Assembly (NCBI GenBank): GCA_017547145.1
Contig: JAFYQJ010000002.1
Span: 30,541-94,540, forward strand
Length of the DNA stretch: 64,000 bases
Direction: 5' to 3'
From: Paludibacteraceae bacterium
Lineage (GTDB): Bacteria > Bacteroidota > Bacteroidia > Bacteroidales > Paludibacteraceae
Shown here one piece after another: positions 36,559-44,536 of the stretch. The notes under the pieces are model-generated. The model was not told the DNA's origin, ran no database searches, and saw only the letters and a list, made by a program, of their open reading frames with translations. Numbering within the stretch: position 1 is the first letter of the stretch; every line of letters begins with the position of its first letter. The position numbers and the translations under genes were made by a program.

Positions 36559-38034
36559 ATGATGCGAAGTTTTATTTTTTTATCAATATTTTTGTTTCTA
36601 TTTTCAGCTTGTATAAGGGTTGAGAATCCTATAAAAGAACATCTACAACCTGAAATTTATCCTGATTATAAGTCGGTTGTAATTCCTCCTAATATAGCAC
36701 CATTGGTATTTTCTGTTAAAAATGTAAAGTGTATAGCAGCTGATTTTATTTTTGAAAATGAAGTACTTTTTCGTGCTGTTGGAAAAGGTAGCGAAGGTGT
36801 CAAAATTCCTATTAAAAAATGGAAAACACTGTTGAGTAAATCTATAGGAGGTAACTTCTATGTTAAAGTCTATACTCAAAACGAAGATGGAATTTGGAAG
36901 GAATACTTACCTTTTGAAATAGTTGTGGCAAAGGATTCGATAGATGCTTATGTTTCGTATCGTTTGATAAAACCGGGTTATGAACAGCTAGATTTGATGG
37001 GTTTGTATCAAAGAGATATAACTACATTTGAAGAAAAGGCTATAATAGAAAATTCGCAATTGGAGTCAAAAAATAATTTTGGTTGTGTAAATTGCCATTC
37101 GTTCCGTAACTATAATGCCGACTCAATGTTGTATCATGGGCGGTTTGTTGATGCGGGAACAGTTTTTATACAAGGTGATGATGCTAAAAAAATAAACTTT
37201 ACAATAGAAGATATAGGAAAGGCTTCTTATCCTTATTGGCATCCAAATGCTTCGTTTATAGCTTTTTCTATGAACGAAACGCGCCAAGTGTTTCATGTAT
37301 TTGATGAAAGTAGAATTACGGCATTCGATTATAGTTCAGATTTAATGATTTACGATTATCAAAAAAATGAAGTGATAATTGATACACGTTTTATAGGCGA
37401 TGATTATTATGAAACATTTCCATCGTGGTCGCCAGATGGGAAATTGTTGTATTTCTCACGAGCTGATTATTGTGGTGCGTTACCTGAAAATAATGATAAA
37501 ATGCGTTATGGTATTTATCGTGCGTCTTTTGATGTAGAAACTGCAAAAATAGAAGATGTAGAGTGTGTTGTGGACGAGCATTTTACAAAAAAAAGTCAGC
37601 CATTTGCAAGAGTATCACCTGATGGAAATTATCTTTTGTACACAGAGTGCGATTATGGAACATTCCCGATGTCGCAAAAGGATTCAGAATTGAAAATGAT
37701 CGATTTACAAACGAAAGAACCAGTTGATATGGCTATAGTAAATAGCGATGAAGTAGAAGGGTATAATGCGTGGTCGTCCAATGGTCGTTGGATAATGTTT
37801 GGAAGTCGTAGACTTGATGGAATGTATTCGCGTATATTTTTTGCGTATTTCGACGAAAACGGGGTAGCTCATAAGCCTTTTTTGATGCCACAAAAAACTG
37901 CTGATTTTGATTTGTTGCGAATGAAAGCATATAATGTACCCGAATTTTCGAAAAATGCTGTGTCTCGCTCGAAATATCAAATTAAACGAATACAAGCAGG
38001 CGAAGCAAAATCTATAAATGTAAGATACAAATGA
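36559..38034 (+). CDS. PD40/TolB-like beta-propeller lipoprotein with a CxxCH motif
   Basis: A 491-aa lipoprotein (lipobox LFSAC near residue 17). After an N-terminal beta domain (about 35-140) comes FGCVNCHSF (about residue 180), a CxxCH heme-attachment motif. WD40-like PD40 repeats follow (YPYWHPNASFIAFSMN, FPSWSPDGKLLYFSRAD, ARVSPDGNYLLYTECDYG, NAWSSNGRWIMFGSRR). Similar proteins in Bacteroides are annotated as cytochrome c biosynthesis or TolB-like proteins; covalent heme would require a maturation system not seen here. The stop overlaps the next start (ATGA, 38031-38034). Function unknown. Confidence 0.75.
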   Translation: MMRSFIFLSIFLFLFSACIRVENPIKEHLQPEIYPDYKSVVIPPNIAPLVFSVKNVKCIAADFIFENEVLFRAVGKGSEGVKIPIKKWKTLLSKSIGGNFYVKVYTQNEDGIWKEYLPFEIVVAKDSIDAYVSYRLIKPGYEQLDLMGLYQRDITTFEEKAIIENSQLESKNNFGCVNCHSFRNYNADSMLYHGRFVDAGTVFIQGDDAKKINFTIEDIGKASYPYWHPNASFIAFSMNETRQVFHVFDESRITAFDYSSDLMIYDYQKNEVIIDTRFIGDDYYETFPSWSPDGKLLYFSRADYCGALPENNDKMRYGIYRASFDVETAKIEDVECVVDEHFTKKSQPFARVSPDGNYLLYTECDYGTFPMSQKDSELKMIDLQTKEPVDMAIVNSDEVEGYNAWSSNGRWIMFGSRRLDGMYSRIFFAYFDENGVAHKPFLMPQKTADFDLLRMKAYNVPEFSKNAVSRSKYQIKRIQAGEAKSINVRYK

Positions 38035-39737
38035 AAAAGTATATTGTAGAATCGTTGTTTTTGAGTGCATTGGCAATATTTCATATTGTTTTTTGGAGTG
38101 TACTACATTATGGATTTTTGAATTATGCTTATTCTAATGCCTATTTTGACATTTCGTTTGAATTTTTTGCTGATGCATTAAATTATTGTCATTTAACGCA
38201 GTATATAGAAAATTTTTTACTTGCGTTTTTTAGATGGCATTGGTTAGGAACTATTATTTTGTTTATTCCTATTTTAGGTATTTATTTTATTACCCGAGCA
38301 ATTTTAAAAACGCTGAATTTGTCATCATTAAAACTTTTGGCGTTTTTTCCTGCTATTTTGATGATGTCGTGTCAGCATTTAGAACATTTTTTCTTACAAA
38401 AATCATTAGTGGTTTTATTCATAACAATAGCAATATATATTCATATTCTTTTAAAAGACAGTAAAATACGTTTTGTTTTGTTATTTGGGGTATTGTTTAC
38501 CTTGTTGTTCTTTTCGCGTTTAGAATTTGCTATTTTATGTGTTGCATTATTGATTGTAGAGTTATTGCTTTCTAGTGATAAACAACGATATATATTATCA
38601 GTTTTCTACCTTATTTTTGCTTCTATATCTTTTGTTTTTTATATTAAAAAATTGCCTAATGCACCATTGTTTCGTGTTGAAATGCCTATACAAATAGGTG
38701 CTCAAGTATTGCTTATTTTATTGTTTATAGTATTCTCAAAATTTGAAAAGAAACTAAATAACCTTTTTTTGAACAAAAGAAATTGGTTGTTGATAATGCT
38801 TGTTATTTCTTTTTTTAGTGTATTGTTTATCTCTAACGATGAATTAGAAAAAAAAGAGTTGTTAGCACGTTTGGATTTGGCTTTACTTGATGATGATACG
38901 GATAAAATACTTTTATTGACAAATAAAGAGAATGTAGAAAATCAAGAAGACTTTTATCCTTATATTTTTTATGCATTAGCACAAAAAGGTCAGTTGGCTC
39001 AAAAGTTATTTCAATATAAGGTGAATGTTTCAAATTTTCTTCCAGAAGCACTGCCTACTTATGCAAATTCTAAATCAGTTTTGAATGTTTGCTTTTATGA
39101 AAAAATGGGATTGTTAAATGAGGCAATGCATCAAGCATATCAGATGGGAATCTCGTGTAATCGTGGAGATACGTTTCGTTCGCTTTGCTTGTTGGTCGAT
39201 TTGAATATTGCTCGTGGCGATTACCGACTTGTAGAAAAATATTTAGCTAAATTGGCTCAAACCCTTGTGCATGACGATTTTATTCGTAGTAGGAGAGAAA
39301 TGTTGTGCTCTATGCAGCAAACCGCCAAAAATGAAGTTGATTTTAAAGATTATTTGTATATCAACAAAGATCAGTTTTTGAATATATCTTATGCGTTGTT
39401 TTTAGCAAAAAAGGAATCAACATTTGTTAAAGATTATTTTTTATGTTCGCTTTTGTTGACAGGGGAGTTTGAGGGATTTTGTTTGTCGTATAAGGAGGTT
39501 GAATCTGCTATAAAATGTAATAAACGTGTTTATGCAGAAGCATTGGTAATGGCTCGTGATATAGGTAATTACGATTCGAATTTAGTCGTATCTGATAAAG
39601 TGGAGCAGGATTGGATTCAGTTTAAGGCTATTTTAGGTAATCAGTGGTTAAGTAAGAAAGAAAAGGAAAAACGATTGCTCGCTTTCCGAAATACTTGGTG
39701 GTACTACTACTTGCAGGAGTGCGAACATTTGTTTTAG
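38031..39737 (+). CDS. Multi-pass membrane protein, DUF6057-like
   Basis: A 568-aa integral membrane protein. About ten hydrophobic helices fill residues 8-265, among them FLSALAIFHIVFW, WLGTIILFIPILGIYFI, LVVLFITIAIYIHILL and LLILLFIVFS. A soluble C-terminal half (about 275-568) follows, with repeated alpha-helical hairpins of TPR-like character. It overlaps the PD40 gene by ATGA and probably works with it. No enzymatic motif is visible. The DUF assignment is from memory of the family in Bacteroidales and is tentative. Confidence 0.6.
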   Translation: MKKYIVESLFLSALAIFHIVFWSVLHYGFLNYAYSNAYFDISFEFFADALNYCHLTQYIENFLLAFFRWHWLGTIILFIPILGIYFITRAILKTLNLSSLKLLAFFPAILMMSCQHLEHFFLQKSLVVLFITIAIYIHILLKDSKIRFVLLFGVLFTLLFFSRLEFAILCVALLIVELLLSSDKQRYILSVFYLIFASISFVFYIKKLPNAPLFRVEMPIQIGAQVLLILLFIVFSKFEKKLNNLFLNKRNWLLIMLVISFFSVLFISNDELEKKELLARLDLALLDDDTDKILLLTNKENVENQEDFYPYIFYALAQKGQLAQKLFQYKVNVSNFLPEALPTYANSKSVLNVCFYEKMGLLNEAMHQAYQMGISCNRGDTFRSLCLLVDLNIARGDYRLVEKYLAKLAQTLVHDDFIRSRREMLCSMQQTAKNEVDFKDYLYINKDQFLNISYALFLAKKESTFVKDYFLCSLLLTGEFEGFCLSYKEVESAIKCNKRVYAEALVMARDIGNYDSNLVVSDKVEQDWIQFKAILGNQWLSKKEKEKRLLAFRNTWWYYYLQECEHLF

Positions 39738-39754
39738 TTGAAAATGAATTTCAC

Positions 39755-39762
39755 TATATTTG
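39755..39762 (+). promoter_or_regulatory. -7 box TATATTTG upstream of element C
   Basis: Exact TAnnTTTG match 30 bases before the conserved start of element C, the same arrangement as at element B; a TTTG lies 23 bases upstream (39728-39731). Confidence 0.5.
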
Positions 39763-39791
39763 TACTGAATTTGTAAAACAAAAAAACATTT

Positions 39792-40040
39792 TTGCCTATG
39801 AAAAAATAACACTCTAAAAAAGTGTGTACATCTTGAAAATATTGGAAATAGCGTTATAAGCTAAACTTGAGATTTTGAAACTTCGACACTTTCAAAAACT
39901 TATGTTGAATCAAGTAAAAGCCCAAATGACGCTCACGCTTGTAGCGTGGGCTTTTGTGTATAATTTGATTCAACGGGTAGTCGAAGACCTCAAAATCTCA
40001 AAGACATAGCAAAGCACCACGCTCTTTTTATGTGCATACG
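39792..40040 (+). ncRNA. Structured repeat element, copy C
   Basis: Third copy, in the 449-base gap 39738-40186. Paired arms: P1 GTGTGTACAT 39822-39831 with ATGTGCATAC 40030-40039 (GU pairs); P2 AGCGT 39850-39854 with ACGCT 40019-40023; P3 TGAGATTTTGA 39868-39878 with TCAAAATCTCA 39990-40000, continued by CTTCGAC 39881-39887 with GTCGAAG 39980-39986; P4 GTTGAATCAA 39904-39913 with TTGATTCAAC 39965-39974; P5 GCTCACG 39931-39937 with CGTGGGC 39945-39951. Micro-ORF ATG-AAA-AAA-TAA at 39798-39809; competing hairpin ACACT/AGTGT (39809-39813, 39821-39825). The remaining gap 40041-40186 is A/T-rich, with no gene and no clear promoter. Confidence 0.68.
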
Positions 40041-40186
40041 TGAACCTATATCTTTTGTGCTTATCCCAAAAAAAATAGGATTTTATTAAAAATTTAATGA
40101 TATAAAAAATAAGAACTAATAAGAACTTGACTCGATTTGCTTGAGTTTGTTTATTTGCAAAAAATTATAAAAAAGAAATTTTAAGT

Positions 40187-40429
40187 ATGAAAAAACAACT
40201 GTTTTTAGGAGCGATGTTGGTTGCTGGAGTAACCCTCGCAAGTTGCAGCAAGGAGAAACCTGCTTGCCAAAAAGTGATGTATAAAATAGGTGAGACGGAA
40301 ATCACCACCTATCAGTGGATGACCCGTACGGAAGCCGAAGCGGTTTTTAGCAAGTACAACGATGTGCGAATTTTCGAAGAAAAAGCCGCCGATGTAGAGT
40401 GTTTATTAAAGAATGAAGATAACAAATAA
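40187..40429 (+). CDS. Small lipoprotein of unknown function
   Basis: An 80-aa protein with a signal peptide and lipobox TLASC (C19), mature part SKEKPACQKVMYK followed by a charged alpha/beta segment (TTYQWMTRTEAEAVFSKYNDVRIFEEKAADVECLL). No family recognised. It lies downstream of element C and 13 bases before the second DUF4988 lipoprotein, so the two are probably co-transcribed. Codon use is GC-richer than the surrounding genes, like the first half of the next gene. Confidence 0.65.
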   Translation: MKKQLFLGAMLVAGVTLASCSKEKPACQKVMYKIGETEITTYQWMTRTEAEAVFSKYNDVRIFEEKAADVECLLKNEDNK

Positions 40430-40442
40430 AAAATAGGAGGGA

Positions 40443-42152
40443 ATGATGAAAACAACGATAAAACTGCTTGCACTAGCCCTTGTGCTTTTTGCTACTGCGT
40501 GCAACAATGACGACGAAATGGATATGCTCAACTCGCTTTGGCGGAATGTAACCCAAAACGAAGCTCGCATCGACGCCCTTGAAAAATGGTGTGCTCAAGC
40601 CAATACGAACATTTCATCGCTACAAACCATTGTGAATGTGCTCGAAAGCAACGGAATGGTAACATCTATCACTCCTGTGATGGAAGGCGGAGTGGAAATA
40701 GGTTATACTATTACGTTTAGCAACCACGACCCGATAACCATCTATCACGGCAAGGACGGTAAAGATGGACAGAATGGTGCCAACGGACAAAACGGAACTT
40801 CTCCTATAGTGGGCGTAGCACAATCGGGTGGCGTATATTATTGGACGCTCAATGGCGAATGGCTACTCGATGCCGACGGCAATAAACTCCCCGTAAGCGG
40901 AAAAGACGGAGCTAATGGCGAAAACGGACAAAACGGCTCTAATGGCCAAAATGGTGTAACACCACAGCTAAAAATAGAAAACGACTACTGGTGGATTTCT
41001 TACGACAATGGCAATACTTGGAAGCAGCTTGGCAAAGCTAAAGGCGAAGATGGTGAAAACGGAGAAAATGGTGCAAAGGGAGACAAAGGAGATACTGGTG
41101 ATAAAGGCGACAAGGGAGACAAAGGCGATGCAGGCGACTCTATGTTCCAAAGCGTAACGCAAGACGCCGATAATGTTTACTTTACGCTTGCCAATGGTAC
41201 GGTGATTGCCATAGCTAAAGGCGGTGATGAAAAGTATGAGTTTACCATTACCTATATGCCCAATGGAGGAGAGGGTGAAGTTGTGATAGACACGGTACAC
41301 TATGGTTGTAGTTATGCGATTAGAAATAATGCGGGTACATGTTTTATTTCTTGGAATACTTCTTCCGATGGCACGGGTGTTGTTTACACTCCAACTGAAA
41401 ATATAGTGGTGGTGAAAGATATTATCTTATATGCTCAATGGTTTACACCTGCTTCATTTTCCGTGAGCAATACTACTCAGGTGATTTTTTCTCCTGGAAA
41501 CTTGCAGTATCATCCTGCGAATGATGAGTGGCGTTTTGCAGAAAGTCAAACTGATTATATCGGCGATGCAAATAGAAATGTAGCAGCTGATTATAATGGT
41601 TGGTTGGACCTATTTGGTTTTGGTACAGGCAGTAGTCCTACAGTAACAAGTTCTTATTATGATTACCCTTTTGTCGATTGGGGTACGAATCAGATTGGAG
41701 ATGATGCTCCTAATACGTGGCGTACATTGACAGATGATGAGTGGTGTTATCTTAGTTTTTCTCGTACTAATGCAAGTTCTCTCAAAGGCATTGCTCAGGT
41801 AAGTGGTGTGAATGGCTTGATATTGTTGCCTGATGGTTGGTCTTGCCCTGATGGTGTAACTTTCAAATCTGGTTTCTATAGTAGTTTTGGTGTAGATTAT
41901 TATGCGGCTTATCAAACCTTTACTGCAGATGAGTGGTCAAAAATGGAATCTGCAGGTGCTGTGTTTCTCCCTGCTGCTGGTGCTCGTCATGGTTCTGATG
42001 TGAGTTATGGTAGTGGTGTTTATAATTCCTCTACTCCGTATAAATCTGTTTTTGGGTGGTGCTTTTATTTTGGTTTTGGTTCTGGAGGCGCGTACCACGG
42101 TGATGACGATAGTTATATAGGTCGCAGTGTGCGTTTGGTTAAGGATTTATAA
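40443..42152 (+). CDS. Surface lipoprotein: DUF4988, collagen-like, InlB-B-type repeat and FISUMP-like C-terminus
   Basis: A 569-aa lipoprotein with lipobox LFATAC (C20) followed by NNDDE, a strong match to the acidic surface-export signal. Residues about 25-330 align with the lipoprotein at 32414 (coiled coil, VEIGYTITFSNHDPITIYHGKDG, DYWWISYDNGNTWKQL) and carry longer Gly-X-X runs (GENGENGAKGDKGDTG and similar). A Listeria-Bacteroides-type beta-grasp repeat (FTITYMPNGGEGEVV to DIILYAQW, about 262-335) and a FISUMP-like domain (FSPGNLQYHPANDEWRFAE to IGRSVRLVKDL) then replace the C-terminal domain of the first paralogue. Base composition shifts near 41330 from GC-richer to T-rich. An AGGAGGG lies just before the ATG, unusual in this window; start 40443 or 40446. 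Confidence 0.8.
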   Translation: MMKTTIKLLALALVLFATACNNDDEMDMLNSLWRNVTQNEARIDALEKWCAQANTNISSLQTIVNVLESNGMVTSITPVMEGGVEIGYTITFSNHDPITIYHGKDGKDGQNGANGQNGTSPIVGVAQSGGVYYWTLNGEWLLDADGNKLPVSGKDGANGENGQNGSNGQNGVTPQLKIENDYWWISYDNGNTWKQLGKAKGEDGENGENGAKGDKGDTGDKGDKGDKGDAGDSMFQSVTQDADNVYFTLANGTVIAIAKGGDEKYEFTITYMPNGGEGEVVIDTVHYGCSYAIRNNAGTCFISWNTSSDGTGVVYTPTENIVVVKDIILYAQWFTPASFSVSNTTQVIFSPGNLQYHPANDEWRFAESQTDYIGDANRNVAADYNGWLDLFGFGTGSSPTVTSSYYDYPFVDWGTNQIGDDAPNTWRTLTDDEWCYLSFSRTNASSLKGIAQVSGVNGLILLPDGWSCPDGVTFKSGFYSSFGVDYYAAYQTFTADEWSKMESAGAVFLPAAGARHGSDVSYGSGVYNSSTPYKSVFGWCFYFGFGSGGAYHGDDDSYIGRSVRLVKDL

Positions 42153-42174
42153 AAATTTCGCAAAAATGCTGTAA

Positions 42175-42222
42175 AGCTGCCGCTTCTACGGTCGGTCTGT
42201 GCGTGGCGTGTGTCCTTAAGAA
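42175..42222 (+). pseudogene. Vestigial C-terminal tail of a FISUMP-type domain
   Basis: Directly behind the lipoprotein stop, in a different frame, the sequence reads SCRFYGRSVRGVCP and a stop (42175-42219). This is the usual end of the domain carried by the lipoprotein at 32414 (YRCYGWSVRGV), and TCTGTGCGTGG is identical in both. An in-frame TAA at 42172-42174 cuts it off from any start. It looks like the leftover end of a former C-terminus. Confidence 0.6.
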
Positions 42223-42259
42223 TCTTACCCTTGTCCCCCTCACGGGCAGAGAAAATAAT

Positions 42260-42332
42260 GTAGGGACGCATCGCGTCCCTACAGTTTTTGTATAAAACAA
42301 TCGTAAAAAACGGACGCAATTGGGTGCGTCTC
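42260..42332. repeat. REP-like palindromes
   Basis: GTAGGGACGC (42260-42269) and GCGTCCCTAC (42273-42282) form a perfect 10-bp stem with a 3-base loop. A degenerate partner hairpin GACGCA/TGCGTC follows at 42313-42330. The GC-rich palindrome in AT-rich DNA resembles extragenic REP-type elements. The rest of the gap 42153-42411 holds the vestigial tail and a terminator. Confidence 0.6.
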
Positions 42333-42355
42333 TAAGGGTAATGGATTGGGTATAT

Positions 42356-42393
42356 AAAAAAAGTTTTTCACCGTAAGGTGAAAAACTTTTTTT
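42356..42393. terminator. Bidirectional terminator between convergent genes
   Basis: AAGTTTTTCACC (42361-42372) pairs perfectly with GGTGAAAAACTT (42377-42388) around a GTAA loop, with A-run and T-run on either side, serving both the lipoprotein (+) and the small DNA-binding gene (-). Confidence 0.85.
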
Positions 42394-42411
42394 TGTTTTT
42401 TTTTGTGTATT

Positions 42412-42663
42412 TTATTTATTTTCTTGAATGATACGTTCTGCACAATCTAATATTTTCGTGTCATCTAAAATTACAAGCCCACCATCAGGTCCCGGCTCTA
42501 AATGCACGCCACAGCTATTACCATCTTTAAAGTTTTGCCCACCAAAATAATTACGTATGGTTTCTTCTTTCATTCCTAACTCGTTTGCTATTCTTCCCAT
42601 ACTTCCGTCAGGCAAACTGTCTTTGATCTTTCTCAATTCGTTGAATGTGATTGTTTTAACCAT
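42412..42663 (-). CDS. Small putative DNA-binding protein
   Basis: An 83-aa protein. Residues 5-40 read as a helix-turn-helix (FNELRKIKDSLPDGSMGRIANELGMKEETIRNYF), as in short transcriptional regulators of Bacteroidales. A glycine-rich loop and a C-terminal acidic helix (DDTKILDCAERIIQENK) follow. The product fits a conserved small family usually labelled 'DNA-binding protein'. Upstream on the minus strand a near match to the -7 box (TATATTTA, 42719-42726) is present. Targets unknown. Confidence 0.65.
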   Translation of the reverse strand: MVKTITFNELRKIKDSLPDGSMGRIANELGMKEETIRNYFGGQNFKDGNSCGVHLEPGPDGGLVILDDTKILDCAERIIQENK

Positions 42664-42833
42664 GATTTTAAAATTTTAAATTGTTTATAATAAGTGTTTC
42701 TTTCTTTAAAAGTTTTATAAATATACAGACTATTTTTTGTAAAACAAATAAAAAGTGATAAAATATTGTAGTTATTTTTTTGAAAAGAGTTTTAAATCCT
42801 CTGTTTTGGAGGAAAATAGTGAGCATAATTTTG

Positions 42834-42841
42834 TATTTTTG
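42834..42841 (+). promoter_or_regulatory. -7 box TATTTTTG upstream of slyD
   Basis: Exact TAnnTTTG match 23 bases before the ATG at 42865. Confidence 0.6.
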
Positions 42842-42864
42842 TGCTGTTTAATAAATTTATTAAT

Positions 42865-43434
42865 ATGAAAATAGAAAAGAATAAAATTGTAACCACTACA
42901 TATAAATTGTATGTTGGTGAGGGAAATGAACGTGAATTGATGGAAGAAACATCAAGCGAGAATCCGTTGATATTTGCTTTTGGGATAAATATGATGTTGC
43001 CAAAATTTGAAGAACAACTAGAAGGGCTTTCTGTTGGCGATACATATAATTTTACAATACCATGTGCTGATGCTTATGGAGAATATGACGAAGAAAATTT
43101 CCGTGATTTACCTATGGATATTTTTGTTGGGGAAGATGGAAAGCTTGATGAACAAATCATATTTAAAGGAAATGTAGTTCCTTTGATAACATCAGATGGA
43201 CAGCACATCAATGCTCAAGTAGTAGAGGTTAAATCGGATGCTATAACAATGGATTTTAATCATCCATTAGCAGGAGAAGATTTGCATTTCGAAGGAGAAA
43301 TTGTAGCTATAAGAGAAGCTACAGAGGCAGACTTGGCTGCTATGAGAGGTGGTTGTGGCTGTGGTTGTGGCGACTGCGATAGCGATTGTGGTTGTGAAGA
43401 ACAAGGTGGCTGCAATTGCGGACATTGTCATTAA
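42865..43434 (+). CDS. slyD: FKBP-type peptidyl-prolyl isomerase, SlyD-like
   Basis: Cytosolic prolyl isomerase and chaperone of 189 aa. Start ATG 42865 gives [20 protein letters not shown]; an upstream GTG at 42841 lies inside the promoter box. FKBP core with the insert-in-flap domain ([65 protein letters not shown]). The C-terminus is a cysteine/histidine-rich tail ([16 protein letters not shown] then CNCGHCH) of the kind that binds nickel or other metals in SlyD. It precedes aroC by 13 bases. Confidence 0.92.
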   Translation: MKIEKNKIVTTTYKLYVGEGNERELMEETSSENPLIFAFGINMMLPKFEEQLEGLSVGDTYNFTIPCADAYGEYDEENFRDLPMDIFVGEDGKLDEQIIFKGNVVPLITSDGQHINAQVVEVKSDAITMDFNHPLAGEDLHFEGEIVAIREATEADLAAMRGGCGCGCGDCDSDCGCEEQGGCNCGHCH

Positions 43435-43447
43435 GATTTTTTTTATA

Positions 43448-44536
43448 ATGTCAAATACTTTTGGTAAAATATTTCGCTTGACATCGTTTGGTGAATCTCA
43501 TGGTGTAGCCGTAGGCGGTGTAATTGATGGTTGTCCGGCAGGGATTATTCTTGATAATGAATTTATTCAAAATGAATTGAATCGTCGTCGACCAGGTCAA
43601 TCATCTATTAGTACGCCACGAAAAGAACTTGATAAGGTGGAATTTTTGTCAGGTATTTTTAATGGAAAAACTACGGGACAACCAATAGGTTTTTTAGTAA
43701 AAAATGAGCAACAGCGTTCTGGTGATTATGAACATTTAAAAACATTGTATCGTCCCTCGCATGCCGATTATACATATCAACAAAAATATGGCATTCGCGA
43801 TTATCGTGGCGGAGGTCGTTCGTCGGCACGTGAAACAATTGCAAGAGTAGTGGCTGGTGCTATTGCTAAATTAGTATTAAAGCAAAAAGGAATAGAAATT
43901 TTTGCATACACATCGCAAATAGGAAACATTTCTTTGCCAAATAGTGCTTTAGATTTAAGTTTAGAGAATATAGAAAGCAATATAGTACGTTGTCCAAATT
44001 CAGTTGTTGCTCAACAAATGATAGAACTTGTAGAAGTTGTTCGTGCAGAAGGAGATTCTATAGGTGGCATCGTTTCTTGCTGTATAAAAAATATGCCTAT
44101 TGGAATTGGAGAGCCAGTGTTTGATAAGTTGAGTGCACGTTTGGCTTATGCAATGCTTTCTATCAATGCAGCTAAAGGGTTTGAATATGGATTGGGATTT
44201 GAAGGTGTAAACCAAAAAGGATCCGAACAAAATGATTCGTTTATTTTGAATGAACATCAAAAAGTGCAAACCCGAACTAATAATTCAGGTGGAATACAAG
44301 GGGGATTGTCAAATGGTGAAGATGTCTATTTTCGTGTTGCATTTAAACCAACAGCAACAATTTCAAAAAAGCAAACTACGGTTACTACTGATGGCGAAAT
44401 GGTTGAACTAAAAGCGTATGGACGTCATGACCCTTGTGTTGTGCCACGTGCTGTTCCTATTGTAGAAGCAATGGCAGCAATAACGGTTTTAGATTTAATA
44501 TTGATAGCACAAAAAGATTCGTTAAATGATTGTTGA
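43448..44536 (+). CDS. aroC: Chorismate synthase
   Basis: Final step of the shikimate pathway (EPSP to chorismate, reduced FMN required). ATG 43448 gives [32 protein letters not shown]; a longer frame from 43349 only reads through the slyD tail. The 362-aa protein has the family signatures [44 protein letters not shown] and the C-terminal [18 protein letters not shown]. The last 11 bases overlap the next gene. Confidence 0.95.
   Translation: MSNTFGKIFRLTSFGESHGVAVGGVIDGCPAGIILDNEFIQNELNRRRPGQSSISTPRKELDKVEFLSGIFNGKTTGQPIGFLVKNEQQRSGDYEHLKTLYRPSHADYTYQQKYGIRDYRGGGRSSARETIARVVAGAIAKLVLKQKGIEIFAYTSQIGNISLPNSALDLSLENIESNIVRCPNSVVAQQMIELVEVVRAEGDSIGGIVSCCIKNMPIGIGEPVFDKLSARLAYAMLSINAAKGFEYGLGFEGVNQKGSEQNDSFILNEHQKVQTRTNNSGGIQGGLSNGEDVYFRVAFKPTATISKKQTTVTTDGEMVELKAYGRHDPCVVPRAVPIVEAMAAITVLDLILIAQKDSLNDC

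Noticed and set aside
21751..40040. The three elements as MITEs or integron attC sites
   Set aside because: MITE copies normally share sequence, while here stem sequences differ and only pairing is kept. No target duplication, transposase or integron integrase is seen, and there are no attC-type RYYYAAC/GTTRRRY boxes in the right places.
40760..41140. Tandem DNA repeat or CRISPR-like array
   Set aside because: The periodicity comes from Gly-X-X codons of the collagen-like part of a protein; there is no repeat-spacer pattern. No CRISPR array exists in the window.
43349..43447. N-terminal extension of AroC
   Set aside because: It is the slyD tail in another frame; the conserved chorismate synthase start is MSNTFGK at 43448.
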